From: Climacium dendroides
Taxonomy: Eukaryota; Streptophyta; Bryopsida; Hypnales; Climaciaceae
Direction of reading: 5' to 3'
Assembly: GCA_950106755.1 (NCBI GenBank)
Contig: OX467089.1
Location: forward strand, 27,137,345-27,201,344
Length of the DNA: 64,000 nucleotides
Positions 1 through 14,640 of this stretch are shown piece after piece (position 1 is the first letter of the stretch; each line of letters starts with the position of its first letter). The notes beneath the pieces were generated by a model, which did not search any database, was not told the origin of the DNA, and was given only the letters and a program-made list of their open reading frames with translations. The translations under genes were made by a program, and so were the position numbers.

Positions 1-102
1 GCCCTTAATGGTCTCTCCTGCCTAGAACGCAGAGATTGCACTCAATCCCTTAGATACGATGTTCATGGAGAGCCTACTTACTTGCTACTGCTTGCTTTGT
101 AG

Positions 103-912
<810 letters not shown>

Positions 913-2200
913 ATAGTTGTACCGTCCCTGTAAATCCAGTCAGGAAGTGTTGTGAAGGATACAGTATGCGATGGCCTCACCACTGTTGTATACGGATACT
1001 TGTGTTTTGAATTCCTGAGGTAACCATGCTGAAGTTTATATTCATACACATTCTCATCGGAATCACGACTGCATGCTTCTTGCTGTGACTGGACTGGTAA
1101 TAAGAGAAGTTCTGCAGGTATCTGTACTATGGAATGCACATGGTCATATTTTCATCCAGAAAGCAGTTAGTCGCGAAAATCTCAGCAGCAGCAGTCACGC
1201 ACAGAAGGACAAGTTCTGACAGGTGTGAACCAGAACTTGGGGAGAGGAAATTGAGCTGTGTTATTCATAGAAATGAGGTTGGTTCTTCTTTGAGGCAATG
1301 GCATGAAAAATCATCTTTTAGGTCACTTAAATTGAGATCATAGTAATGCAAGGTTGATGAATTTTTCACAAAGTGGATTTCAGTTCTCAATATCTGGTAT
1401 AGTATTTACATGATAATACTAAAAGATGCAAGCTAAATTCAACATTGTCTAATTTTCATTGAACTTTGAAGTTGAGGTACCCCCATAAGCACTCAATTAA
1501 AAATAATACTTTCTACTTTGAGGTTGTTGATCTCACAAATGGTAAGGAATTTGAATTTCAAATTTTTTATATGTATTCTACATGAAGTTGAGATTAACCC
1601 CCTACAAAACCAAAAGTCCTATTGTGGGGACTCTTGAAGGTTTAGTCAAGTTCCTATGATCTCAATTTTTGGTATAATTTTTTGAAATTTTTTAAAAAGA
1701 TAGATAAATCATTAATTACTTGGCAATATATAATTATTATTTCAATTGATGTTGGAGAGCAAAAGCTATGCTACCTGAAGTTTAAAATAAAGGTTGTTGG
1801 ACATTATATAAAAAATCACAGAAATCAAAAATTAAAATTTTAAAATTTTGTTTGTTATAGAAAATAATTTGGTCTATTATTAGAGCTTCAAAAAGGCCAC
1901 AAGATTTGCACCCCTACGGTACGATTATATATATATATTTAAAAATTAAATTTTTTTTTTCTGAATTTGACATGGCACGATTGGTGCCTTGTTAGTGCCA
2001 CACTAGATTGACTATTTTTTAAATGTTTAAAAATATATATTTTAAAACTTTTTCTATACTTGCATTGCCAGGGCCAAAAATCAATAGCTAGCAGCCTTTT
2101 CAAACTCGAAACTTTTTCTAATGATGAGAAAGTTATTGGAGAATTTTGTTTTTTAGGCAATTATAACTTCTTCAAAACATTATAACTTATAGAATCTATT

Positions 2201-2965
2201 TTAATCCCTAAAGGACTATAGTTCCTTTGAAGAACAAATGGGATTTCAAACACATACCTACGATCTCAATGTTTCTCTTGATTTTTTGAAACTTTTTTTG
2301 AAGATAGAAAAATAGATTAGCTTTGTGGGAATATATATTTTTTTCTATTAGTGCCTAGGAATAAAAGTTATGTCTAGATAAGCTCAAAGCAAGGGAGAGG
2401 GGACAACAAAAAAAATTCAAATTTTCAAATTTTTATGTTTTTTTTCATAGATTATGTTTTTGTCTACATTGAAAGCTTTGATTCATTCAATTCGGATTTG
2501 TTTAGTGCATTTTAATTCCATCTTGAGATATTAATAATTTAGATTTTCCTTCTATCTCATATCTACTTCTATTTAACATTTTTTTAAAGAATAAAAATTC
2601 AATTTAAAAAAAATAAAGATTTAATTTTTAAATTTTTTTTTCCCCTAGACTCTCAACTCAATTACCCACTAGAAAGATTTAAAGCTCAAAACTTTGAAGT
2701 GCTAAATATTGTTCAAAGTCAATAATCTAGTCCCTCAATATGCTGAAAAACTTGCATATCTTGCAAGTTTTTCACTCTAAATATAGATATCTTGCAATCT
2801 ATGTAGTTTAATTTTCTGAAATTTTTTTCTACACATTCTCATGCTAGTTAGGTATAAGATCCTATAGTTAGATGTGCAAAAAAAAAATTTCAAATTTTCT
2901 TACTCTTTGCTATAGATTTTTTAGTGTTTTTTGGTAGAAAAAGGCCTTGGTCCTTTAGAGATTAA
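2201..2965. repeat. Dispersed TIR repeat, copy 1
   Basis: The unit begins TTAATCCCTAAAGGAC and ends with the reverse complement TTAATCTCTAAAGGAC, 15 of 16 bases matching, which gives terminal inverted repeats on a 765-bp unit. Internal motifs such as TCTTGCAATCTATGTAG recur in the other copies at 26091, 27530 and 50761. It has no coding capacity, and I could not make out a clear target-site duplication. The class is unassigned; a non-autonomous DNA transposon is the simplest reading. Confidence 0.6.
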
Positions 2966-3495
2966 CTCAATTTCCACAACTTTTCAAAAAAAAAGATCTA
3001 CCTGATTTTTTTGGTTAGAACAATTTCACCATTGGGATTAGTGTGTTTCAATCCCATCTTAGAGCTATTAACAATTTAGTTTTTTCATTTTGCCTCATAA
3101 CACTTCTACTTAACAATTTTTTTAAGAATGAAAATAAAATTATTTTCTTGTGAATTTTTTCACAATCTTAACTTGATTCTTCAACATATAGATTTTTTAA
3201 TTCAAAATCTATATCAAAATTTTAAGGTGAAGAAGATTCAAACTAAGTCTTAAAAAATCTAATTAGACAAGGTTTAAGAAAAAACATTTTCCTCACTTTA
3301 TATGCATATATCTTGCAATCTATGTGGTGAAAATTTCTAAAATTTCTTCTACACAACCTTATGCTAGTTAAGTACAAGATCCCATGGTTAAATACGCAAG
3401 AAAAACAAAGTTGAAAAAGTTTTGCAATTTGCAATTAAACTGCGGCGATTTTGAGTGTCTTTTGACAAAAGAAAGGCCTTGGTCCTTTAGTGGAG
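2966..3495. repeat. Partial second copy of the same dispersed repeat
   Basis: This segment repeats the right half of the preceding copy. It has an ATTGGGATTAGTG / ATCCCATCTTAGAG block, then TCTTGCAATCTATGTGGTG, then the end motif GGCCTTGGTCCTTTAG. It abuts copy 1 directly, so it is either a tandem partial duplication or a second truncated insertion. Confidence 0.55.
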
Positions 3496-5365
3496 GGTGT
3501 ATGACCTTATAGTTAGAATTGCCATAGCTTAAAAAAAATCTTAGAAAAATCTTTGATACAAAAATGACCATTTTTCTGCATTTTTTGAGCCCCAAATGCC
3601 AAAAGAATTTTAGGTGATAAAATATGAAGTGCTACAAAAGTGGCAAATCTTTTGCAATAAATGATCAAAACACTCTTTGTTATATTGTACGCACAATAAA
3701 TTTGATACAACATACCCTACATAAAGGTCATATTGGATAGAAGTTCAATCATATTTTTGTAAAAAAGTGCCACATGTCATCTTGTGAATGGTTTGAGGTG
3801 ACAAGGACCCCTGAAACTTTGACGTGGAAATTCAATTTTGGCATCATTGTGATATTTTTCATTGGATTGATGAGGTTCCAGCCAGTCAACCGGGGGGGCT
3901 CTGAATGGGGACTTCTTAAGCCAAGGATTTCTGGAGTAGGACACATGTCCAGGTGATGAAGTGCCAGATGGCATCTGTGGAATGGTGGTTAAAAAAGTGA
4001 TTATTAAAAATAATCCGTAGTACCAGTATAAAGTGGGAGCACCCAAAACCGTCGAAATAAGGAAATCAGCATAGTTGGAGGCATCTTTTCCTGAAAATTA
4101 TATTTTTGTAGTATCAGTAAGTGAAAATCATGAATATTCAAAAAAAAATTTAGATCTTTTGGATGTTGTATGTAATTTCTATGATTTTTCAAAGTGCTGG
4201 CTCTTTAGACCACTGGAACTGTCCCATAGGTGCACCCAAACCCAGACTCTGTGAAAATCAGCTGTCAGCCAATCCATGTCTGAGTGACCATATATGGTCA
4301 CTCTAAAATTTCAATGCATTTGTATGTGGATAGTTTAATTCCTTTTATTGTTTTAAAGTTTTTTATGGGCAATATTGAAGGTTAACTATTGGAAGCTTTT
4401 ATTTTTCACTGAAAAAAATAAATGTTTGATTTTTTTTGAAAGGTCCTCAAAGGTATATATAAGGTACCATTAGTGCAAGAGTAAAGCTTGCCAATTTTAC
4501 TTGATTTCTTGACTTTGAGCAAAACTTGTCAATTTTACTTGATTTGAGATTTAAATTTTTTTTATTTGTCCATTTACAAGGCAAATGGTCCCAATAGAAA
4601 GTGCAAAGCAATTTCATGATTTTCATCATTGAAAAATTTAAACATGCAAGTGTTGATTTGGAGTTATTTATAATTTTCTATTTATTCAAAAAAATTGCAT
4701 TTTAGCAATTGCAAGGTGGATTGTATGATGAGTTTGATAGCTCTTCATTAGTGCATTTTAGTATGTTAACACAATTTCTACACAAAATAGTGAAATTAGA
4801 TTGTGTTAATAATAAGGTTGCCTTACATTAAAAATGTTGTCGTGGAAGCCATCAAAGTCAACAAATATTTCAACAAATATTTCCATTTGTACTCATGGAG
4901 GTTCATGAGTCCAAATTACAGCAAGACCTAGTTCAAAAGTAGTGCAATCTTGTACAATAACTAAAATATGTACATGGTGTCAAATGTTGAGAAATTAGTA
5001 AGAGGCATCCTAATTTCACTATTTTGTGATTTTGTTCATATCTACTCTAATCCCAAAATATTCTTATATGCAAATTTTTCAAACATTTTGGGAAGGGTCA
5101 ATATACTAAAAATAATATGCATACATTTCTCTTGTTATAGTATTTCAACTCCTAATCAATTTTACACTCAAAATGCACATGAATACTAATAAACAAGCTC
5201 TTTAAACATCCATATAGTTAAAATTTGAAAAAAAACACAATTTGCTTCATTAGAGATAACTATAATCCTACGCTCTTTTTTCATAGGAAAAATACACTTG
5301 TAAAAGCTTGGGCACTTGGGGATAAATAAATGCTTTTGGGTGTTTTTAGGCAAATGATTTGCATG

Positions 5366-5650
5366 CATCACAAACTTTAGACCCTAGCTACGGTTTGACA
5401 ATAGTTATCGTGCGGTTATCATTGTTTCATAGGTTTACACGTTAATCACATTATTATTGCATCATTACGGTGCATTGCTTCGCATTATTACAATGTAGTT
5501 ACAAGTAATGCATTGTAACGATGTGGTAATGATGCAAAGCAATGCACCATGATAATGATACAATAACAATGTGATTAATGTGCGAACCTATGAAACAACG
5601 ATAACTACACAATAACTGTTGCCAAACCATAGGGTCTAAACTTTGTGATG
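5366..5650. repeat. 285-bp foldback (MITE-like palindrome)
   Basis: The two halves are imperfect reverse complements along nearly their whole length, with almost no loop. The left edge CATCACAAACTTTAGACCCT pairs with the right edge AGGGTCTAAACTTTGTGATG. The arms are about 140 bp and centred near 5508. It has no ORF. The structure is typical of a miniature inverted-repeat element. Confidence 0.75.
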
Positions 5651-8440
5651 TGACATTGAAAAAGAATGATTTCCACAATGACTATCCTAACATTTTAGAG
5701 CTATGTGACTATGTCTAGATGACACATGGGATGGTGGGATGGTGTTTTGAGCCCATAAATGACTATGTCATGCGTCAATCACCTCAAAATCTAAATCATG
5801 CCTTTGATTGTCATTAGCATACATAATGCCTATGTAAATGGCATTTTTAATAAATGCATCAAATCTTATTTATTGAAAATTGTTTAAGTATATCTAATTG
5901 TACAATCTTAAAGAGCATCTTGTGTTTATGCTATCTTCAAATTGTCAATTGTTGATTCTATATATATGCTATAGGATGATGAAAATTAAATTTTCTAAGT
6001 TTCAAAATTCATCACTACTTGTCAACCTTGAAGGTAAGTTTGAAAGCATATTTTGAAATTCATTAGTTACATATCTACTAAATAAGATGCTTCAGTAGGA
6101 TGCAAGTGCATTAAAAAAGAATTAACAATATGTATTCTAATCCTCTTTTTTTATTCAAAGTCCCACATTGTCATTTATGTTTTCCTTGATATTTCTTTCC
6201 AAATGTAGATTCTTTGACATGAAACATATTAATATGTATTTAGGGTATTTTGCAGAGACTCCATGAAATTGTTGGATTGATTGAAAAAACATTCTTATGC
6301 GATTAAATCATATTTAGACATTTCTAAAGCCATAACATTAGTGGAAAAACTACTGAAGAAGGTGATGAAACAATCAATTGGTTGGGAGAAATTGAAGAAC
6401 ATATACAAACAAAATATATCTTTATGCACAAAATAAATGTTTTTATGAGCAAATAAATTCCTTTAAAAGATAGTCTATGAGCCATTAAAAAAAGCTAGTT
6501 ACATCTAAGGCGATGTAGACTACGGAAAATTTTGATTTTAGTTGTACAAATGTTATAGTTTAGTTCTAAGACTACCTTTACACATTCATGGACTCAAAGA
6601 TCTTGTCTCAAAATACTAGTCTCCTTGTAGAAATTTAAAATTGAGTTTCCTATATTACCTCCATTTTTTTTTAATTCAAGTCTTTAATTAGTGAACAATT
6701 CTAAAGAGATAATTATTTTGTGGTCAACAATATCAATGCTATAATGAAAAATTTAGAAAAAAAATTTGGAATTCTCAAAAAAATATTCTTTGCAATAAAT
6801 GGTCTCTATTTTGAATATTTGGTATCTCTGAAAATCACTTAATAATGTTTCAAAGTAGAATAATATGCTACATGCATTTGGTGCAAAATATATATTTTTA
6901 ATTGATGAATGAATAAATGGTGTTTAATCCATTATATATATACAAATGTGAATGTAACCAACATTCTAGTAAACACAAATTATGCTACTTTAGAAAAGTA
7001 GAAATAAACTCAAACTTGACTCTGAAGAGAGTTTGTTTGCAGCAATATCTCAAAAAGTGCCAATTTTGCAATAAATTATTGAAATTTTGTGAAATATTTT
7101 TTCAATTTTAAATGAATATAATCAACAAAAACCACCCCATATTTTTTCAAAGCAAGACAATATCATCATAGATTCAATGCAAATGCAATTACAACATTGG
7201 TATCACCAAAGAATGTATATTTTGTATTCTATATATTTATAGATGTAAATAGTTTCATTTGTATTGTATATGTTGATTTCATGAATATAAAGAGCTATTT
7301 GTTCAAGTTTAGATTGCACATTTATAACATCATTAAATAGTAGAAGTAGGGGGGGCTTGGGCTTCATGCAAATAAATAAAATAATAGAAATTTATTCCAT
7401 TAATAAATATGGAAACAATCAAGGTATTGAAGAAATCACTATCCTTGAACATACGAGTGTCAATGTTTCTTTATTGTAAAGACTTGCTTTATATGTGCAA
7501 TCTTTGTTCCCAATTCCTTCTTCATCTAAAGTTGAAAATTCAACTTGTAGCAAAAGTTTGAATGTATTGTTTCCTTACTAGTATAAATTGCCCATGAATT
7601 GAAATGCTTTTGTGCTAAATTTGTGCTACTACATAATTGTGTTGAAACCAGTACATAATTAACACAAAACCATTTTAATCCATGGTAAATTTGTACTAGT
7701 ACCTAACCCATGGTAGATTTGTACTAGTGCCTCATTTTTGTTCAAGGGAGCTTTGTGCGTTGGTTATGCACCCTAATAATACATTGATTTATGCTATCAT
7801 TGAGGTCACAAAATTAGCACTACTTGCAAAAGTTGAGTCATTACAAAAAAACAAATTTGTAATAATTGGTGCAATACAATAATATTTCAACCTATTCTAA
7901 ATTCTAAATTAAAATAGTATAGTTTTGATAAATTAGTGGCACATGCATTAATAAGATAGATCAATCTATCATGAAAAATTGAAAGTAGAATCCTAGATTG
8001 TTGCAAAGCACAACAAAGCAATTCAATGATGTCAATGAATAAGTACCAATATAATGAATTGAATTTTGACATATCACTCATGTGGTGATCAAATACAAGA
8101 TGAAGAAGCGTATTAATACCATCTCTAACTGTATTGGTCTATTTAGGTTACATAGTATCATGTGTTAGGAAAGATTTGGTTAAACATTAATAAGATGGGA
8201 TTGACAAAATGCTTTCCAAAAAATCTTGAAAATTCCTAATTCTTGTGCTGATATTGAAAACAGGTCAAGGTTGGACGGTATTGTATGCGGCGTTGCTGAA
8301 TAATTAATTATACTTGCGACATGCGATTCAATGGATGCTAGAAAATAGAAAGATTCCTTTTCCCACACCAAAAAAATTGTAAAAAAATTCCCCCCAAATT
8401 ATGATATCTATTCTTACAAATATCTTTTTCTGAACCTGTA

Positions 8441-9376
8441 TACTGCATCGCCCAAAAACTTTACCCTGGTACTGATTTGAAGCGCTGCCAGGGACCAAGG
8501 ATGCGCACGACGCGTGACGACGCCTGCAACTGCGGTTTGCGCGACACGCCGCACTGCCCAAAATTCTTGACGCACACTCCTGGCCTGGCTTGGGTTGTAC
8601 TCTCCTTTTTGCAAACAAGATATCCTTTTATTTGCGCCCAGAAAGAAAGACTCCGGTTGTCCCGCAAAGTCAATCGTGGCGTCGAGTTCTACAGTAACCG
8701 TAACCGTAACTGCATGATGGTTGGAAGCGCTGGAATGTGGAAACTAAATTACTACTGCATGTCACGCAACTCCCGACGATGATCTTCTCCAATTCTCACT
8801 GACTAACGACGGAAACGATCCTAGTATGAAGACATTGGAGACGAGTGCAGGTTTCGAACGAACGGGTGAAGTTATTCCACTGTACGCCCCCGCCTCCAAG
8901 TTTACAATTTGTCGTCAGCTTTCCATTTCGCGCTGGTGAGTGGAAGCTCCGACGGAATCGCCACAGATGGCGGATCCTGGGGCTTGTCTGGATTCGCGCG
9001 TCCATGAAGTCCTCGCAATGCCGTATTACTAGTGGTGTTGTCCTCTGCTTTGGGGCTTCAGCTAGCGATCAAGTCGCCATGAAACTGGTGTGTAACTATC
9101 GGGACCCATGGAACTGGTGTGTAACTATCTGAACGTAATTCTGTTGCACAGGGGTTGCATCCCATGGAAGTGGACGAAAGGGTGAAAGCTATTAGCAAGC
9201 TGTGCTTGAATGTTCAATGGAATCGTTCCTCCTCCAACTCCCACGATTGAGCTCAGTTCTCTGTTTTCTTGCAGAGCTAGGGATCCTCCCGTGTGGTGAC
9301 CATTGCGCTAGCTTGCAACTGAGATTTTGCGATTCTCCAGCGACTCTAAATCAGCGGTGACGTTAAGGTCCTATCA
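8441..9376 (+). promoter_or_regulatory. Probable promoter and 5' UTR region of the CNGC gene
   Basis: Composition shifts sharply from AT-rich intergenic DNA to a balanced, CG-containing sequence about 900 bases before the CNGC start codon. No long coding exon of a known family is visible here. A short direct duplication (GGAACTGGTGTGTAACTATC-like) occurs at about 9080 and 9108. I could not place a TATA box or transcription start with confidence. Confidence 0.4.
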
Positions 9377-12300
9377 ATGGGTGACCTGCCGAAGAGATTC
9401 GTCAGGTGAGTACTTACTTACCCCCTCCCTCCCTCCTTGAGACTCGAATCCAATCCTCACTATCGCATTGTTATCTCTGTCAATAGTGGGTGGGTTTTAG
9501 AGTCGTTTGGGAGGCGAAATATGTTCAAATTTGAGTGCTGGGTGGACCAGTAGGTGGGTCATTTTTCTGTCAAATGTTAAGGGAGATAAGTCTCCACCAT
9601 CGGCAGTACGAAGATGAATCTCTAATCACAACAGGAAGATTAGTTAGTTTTAAACGTTAAGAATCGTTAACCACTTTCTCAAGATGGCTAACGTTGGAAG
9701 ACTCATTGAAGAATGTGACTGGGGCTGCCACATAGCTAGTTTCTCCGACGATGAGAATGGAACCCAGATGTCACAGTGCGCTCTGGAAAATTACGCAATG
9801 AGGGCAGTGCAATTTCAAGTTTCTACAAGAAACGCTGCGGTTGGGATTCAGAATCCGCGCCACATTTGAAAAGATTGGGAATCAGAATTCATGCCACATT
9901 TGAAAAGATCAGCATTCAGAAATCAGGATCCGTGGCACATTCGAAACGAAACTGTAGAATCTCGTGGCTGAAATCGTGAACTCAGACCCCTCATACTAAC
10001 AATGTTGTAACATTTCCAACCCTAATTGCCAGGTTTCGCTCCGACCTCGACTCAGAAGACGGCTACAACTCGAACTCATTATCCGCACCCTTGCACGGCA
10101 ACAACCAGCTCTTCGCCGTGAACTCCCGCGGTTCGGCTGTGCGTCGAGGCTTAGAGAAAGGCTCCCTTGGTTTTTTTCGTTCCAGCAAAGGCCAATCCTT
10201 CGAGCTCCAAAGCACCAGCGACGAAAGCGACCCCAATCTCTCCACAATCAAGAAGAACAAAAACTCCACCAAATACTTAGACCCCGCAGGCAAGCTCCTG
10301 TACCGATGGAACACGTTCTTCGTGGCCACGAGCTTGGTGGCCGTGTTCGTGGACCCGCTGTTCTACTACCTCTTCTTCGTCGACAACGAGAACAACTGCG
10401 TCGCGATCTCGGACGACTTGAAGAAATCGGTGACGGCGTTCAGGACTATGACGGACACGCTGTACATGATTCACATGTTTCTGCAGTTCAAGACGGCGTT
10501 CATTGCGCCGTCCTCTCGCGTGTTTGGAAGGGGGGATCTTGTTACTGATCCGACGAAGATCGCCGCAAGGTATCTGCGGAAAGATTTCTGGGTGGACCTC
10601 ATGGCCGTGTTCCCGATTCCACAGGTACGGGATGTCACCAGCCTTATACGAAATCAATTAGGGTTTCGATTCTCAGGAAGTTGAGCAAGCTAAACCCCAA
10701 ACTAATTGTGAGATTCTAAGCGCTGAAATAGTTTCTATCATTTAAATGGCGAGATTTTAAGTATTGTTGTTGGCATGTCCATGAGGTTACCAACGCGCCA
10801 AGTAATGCAGTATTTGGATACCGTATGTAAGGTATCGCAAGGCTTCGAAGTTTGATTGGTAGATGACCTAAATCCGATAGTTTCGATGTTGACGATATGT
10901 GCATTCGCAAAATTAACATGTTCCCAACTGCTCATTGTAATTTACACAAGATTATGGTGTGTTGCATTTAAGTCAGGTAGGTTTTACAATTAGATGCAGT
11001 TTCCTTATTAGTTACTTCTGAAGTTGATTACAAACTACTAAGGATATTTTGCCTTTGTGTGTTGTCCATCAGATATTCTATTTCTTTCCGAGAGTTTTTG
11101 CTGTTTTGGGAGTTGATTGTGAACTATTTGCGTATTTTGTTGTCGTTTCTTGATAGAGTGAAATAGTTTGTTACAAAACCTATTGATCAGGGTGATGGGC
11201 TTTTGTGACTGATGGACCTGGCGATGGGTGCAGATCTTGATCTGGGTGGTGATTCCCAGCCTGACCACCGACACCCCGGCGTTGGACACGAAGAAAGCGC
11301 TTCGCTTCATCATCTTCTTCCAGTACATTCCTAGGCTGTTCCGCCTGTTTCCTTTGACATCCAAGATCATCAACAACACGGGCGTGCTCATGGAAACCGC
11401 GTGGGCGGGCGCCGCTTTCAACCTGCTTCTGTACATGCTGGCCAGCCATGTAAGTCACTGGTCCTCACCACCTTTCAGGATTTAGGGTTGCATTGCTCGA
11501 GACTCAACAATGGTTCGGCAATGGTTTCATTTCCAAGACTGAATTTCGTTAGGTCTAGTAGACTTTATGACATTTGGTTACAAGAATAGTGCACTCAGAT
11601 TGTTGATTACGGGTTTTGACATTTTCAATCGACGAGGGTTATACGTAGGCTGGTACTTATGATTATACGAAAGAGACATGAGAATTACACGTTTTGATTT
11701 GGGGTAGAGACACTCACGATGAGCTGCTTGTTGTCGCTAACCCAGGCGATGGTTTGAAAATTTAGAGAGTTTTGGGTTCCAATGAAAATTCAAGATGTAT
11801 TAGCATTTTGAGTCCATCGTTTTACGGAATCAATTTCTTATGTCTAGTAGAACTAGGTCATGTGGTTATAGTAGTGGCGTTCTAAGATTGCTAACATTAT
11901 GATTTGCTAAAGAAGCACACTCAAACCTCTTACCACCACGGTCCCAACGTTAGCACTATGACATTATTTGAATGTGTGAGAAGTGTGCTTCAACCTAAAA
12001 TAGTGTGGCAAACGTTTTTCATTGTGATGTAGTTCGGATGTGTGACAAGTACTTGCCAATGATAAGTGTCAAGTACGGAAAATATCAATGTAGGTTGCTG
12101 TAAAACCAACCGTGACCCAATCCTATCAAAATTTGGAGACTGCATTCATTAGAGGAATCCAACCTCGGACTGTCGAAGATATCTCATTGTTGGAGTGTCA
12201 TAGGTATGTTGAATGGTCTTAGATTGGCATTCTTCAATGGCATGCGTTCCTAAATTTTGACGTAATGGGGACACAGTTGGTTGGTTTTATAGCAGCCTTA

Positions 12301-14640
12301 TTAGATTATCATTTAGAGAATGTGATAAGAAAGTGGTTTGAGAGTATTCGTACCAAGGATTACATGGAAAGAGACTTATAAAAAATTACGCATTTTTTAT
12401 TTGGAATACGGTTTGATATTGCTCCCATGCAGGTGGTGGGCGCTTGCTGGTACATGCTATCCGTGGAACGTCAGCAAAAGTGTTGGTCGCAAGTATGCGA
12501 CGCGGAGCCCTTGTGCAGCGGAGTGTTTCTGGATTGCAACTCGTTGTTGAGAGCCAACCCTACTCGAGCTAACTGGTTGAACGCTACGAATGAAACTTCC
12601 AGTTGCACTGTCGACAATTTCAAGTACGGAATCTACGAAAACGCCATCTCGAACAACATCACGGGGGCCAGCTTCCTGACGCGCTACTTCTACAGCTTGT
12701 GGCTTGGCTTATTGGCTCTCAGGTACATGCTTCTGTTTCCCAAACCCTAAATGAGCTATGGTTGTTTCTTGTAATTCATCATGTCTGCCATTGAATTCCA
12801 TCGTTTGGCATTTGAATGGGACCTTTTGAAGCGAAGGTCTAAGCATACCACATTGTTGTGTTGCAGCTCGTTAACTCAAACCCTAAATGTGAGCACCTAT
12901 GGGTGGGAGATCATCTTCGACATTCTCATCATCATTGCCGGCTTGCTGCTCTTTGCCTTCCTCATTGGCAACATGCAAGTAAGAGACTCTTCACTTTCTT
13001 TATACACACTCTGTTAATCGCTTGTAGCTGAATTTCAACTACTAGAAATCCCCCTCCCAGAAAATCTAGTCGCCTTAAATCTTGCCAATTGAATCAGCAT
13101 TTAAGCAGTTTCTAACGTACATCCTGTCAATTGTAACGCTTCCTAGAACATTGCTCTGAGGAGTGGGTTCCTCAAATTGTGCATTCTAGCTAGTGCAGGG
13201 TTTTGGAGAATCGGGGTTGGAATAGTGTCTGATTGAACGCGTGGCGTGGGTTTACTAGACCTACCTGCAGTCTCTTACGTTGAGGTTGGAGGAGATGAGA
13301 GTGAAGCGTCGAGATTCAGAGCAATGGATGCGGCACCGCAACTTACCCCATGACATAGTACAGCGAGTTCGCCGTTATGACCAATACGAATGGGTGGCAA
13401 CTCGCGGAGTAAACGAGGAGTCGCTTGTGCAAAGTCTGCCTTCGGATCTTCGTAGGGACATCAAACGCCATCTCTGTCTCAACCTTGTTCGAAATGTGAG
13501 CCTCACCTCGCACATCCCTCGCAAATCATGATTTCATAATTTCTCAAACATTGGTTTTACCATTAGCATTCTTGAGGAACTGCCTGAGAATCTTTGGAAT
13601 CAGTGAACGGTGAGCCAAGAAAAGGAATCCATCTTTTTCAGGTTCACGTTATATTGCATTAGGCAGGTGTGGATCACGTTATGATTACTTATTACCTTGC
13701 ACCCTGTCCTCGGTTAGCATGTTCACAAGTGGGACTTGAGACAGTAACCGCATGCCTGATAATGCAATACATTGCTTCAGTAATGGACTAGTTCTCCAAT
13801 ATTTTTTAGTTCTCTTGATTCCTTTGTTGGTACTGCAGAAAGGGTGCATGCTGTGTACATACATAGAATGTTATGTACGCTCTGATTTGCATTGCATTGC
13901 ATTGGCTGAAGCATAAATGTTTTGCTGCTGCTTACCCTCAGGTGCCGTTCTTTGACCAAATGGACGAAAGTTTGTTGGATGCCATGTGCGAACGCCTGAA
14001 GACCGCACTGTGCACGGAGGGCACCATCATCCTCCGTGAAGGCGACCCTGTCAACGAAATGCTTTTCATCATTCGTGGTACTCTAGAGAGCATGACAACC
14101 AACGGCGGTCGGTCGGGGTTCTTCAACTACGGAGTCCTGAAAGCAGGTGACTTCTGTGGGGAGGAGTTACTGACGTGGGCTCTGGATCCCAAACCGCAAA
14201 ACCATTTGCCCATTTCCACACATACCGTGAAAGCGGTGATGGAGGTGGAAGCTTTCTCTCTCTCCTCCGAGGATCTCAAGTTCGTTGCCAGCCAGTTCCG
14301 TCGCCTTCACAGCAAACAACTGCAGCACACGTTCAGGTACTACTCCCACCATTGGCGAACATGGGCCGGGTCTTTCATCCAAGCGGCTTGGCGCAGGTAC
14401 CAACGCCGCCGCTTGGTTGATCTTCGTCGCAGCCAGGAAGGCCAGTACCTGCACGAGTCCTTGCAAACGGGCGCCATGCCAACAGACAGACACGGCCTGG
14501 GGGCCACCATTCTAGCGGGCAAGTTCGCCAAGAATGCTATGCGTGGAGTGCAACGGCTGCGCAGCATGCAAGCCGCGGAACTCACACGAATCTCAAACAT
14601 CCCTAAACCAGCTGAGCCAGACTTCTCCCTCGACTCCTGA
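9377..14640 (+). CDS. CNGC: Plant cyclic nucleotide-gated ion channel, complete
   Basis: Seven exons join in frame: 9377-9405, 10033-10624, 11234-11449, 12433-12722, 12867-12978, 13259-13495 and 13942-14640, giving 724 aa. The N-terminus MGDLPKRFVRFRSDLDSEDG is plant-CNGC-like. The transmembrane domain starts near residue 100. S5-pore-S6 spans roughly 258-413, ending LLLFAFLIGNMQ. The C-linker contains RLEEMRVKRRDSEQWM. The cyclic-nucleotide-binding domain begins near VPFFDQMDES (493) and includes the phosphate-binding cassette LKAGDFCGEELLTWAL (558-573). An IQ calmodulin site FIQAAWRRYQRRR lies at 637-649. The exon-6 start at 13259 was chosen over the CAG at 13268-13270 because only it restores the conserved TYLQSLT. 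The product is a plasma-membrane or endomembrane cation channel, often Ca2+-permeable, gated by nucleotide or calmodulin. The pore triplet is TQT (379-381), where many plant CNGCs have GQN. Confidence 0.95.
9841..9950. repeat. Short degenerate tandem repeat in CNGC intron 1
   Basis: Three imperfect units of about 35-40 bp share GGATTCAGAATC, GCCACATTTGAAAAGAT and related blocks. They lie inside the 627-bp first intron and have no evident function. Confidence 0.6.

Larger units (their letters stand above)
913..8440. other. 3' UTR of MDAR and long AT-rich intergenic region
   Basis: About 400 bases after the MDAR stop have balanced composition and are probably 3' UTR. From about 1350 the sequence is strongly AT-rich with many homopolymer runs, and every ORF is short and unlike any family I know. 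The identifiable content is repetitive: members of the CCCTAAAGG-terminated family, a related left-half fragment at about 1640-1860, and the large palindrome at 5366-5650. I see no RNA gene. Confidence 0.6.

Noticed and set aside
10277..10657. 126-codon minus-strand ORF inside CNGC exon 2
   Set aside because: It is antisense to a well-supported coding exon and shows no family similarity.
13268..13270. CAG acceptor at 13268-13270 for CNGC exon 6
   Set aside because: Using it would delete the conserved TYLQ after GNMQ; the AG at 13257-13258 keeps the family sequence and frame.
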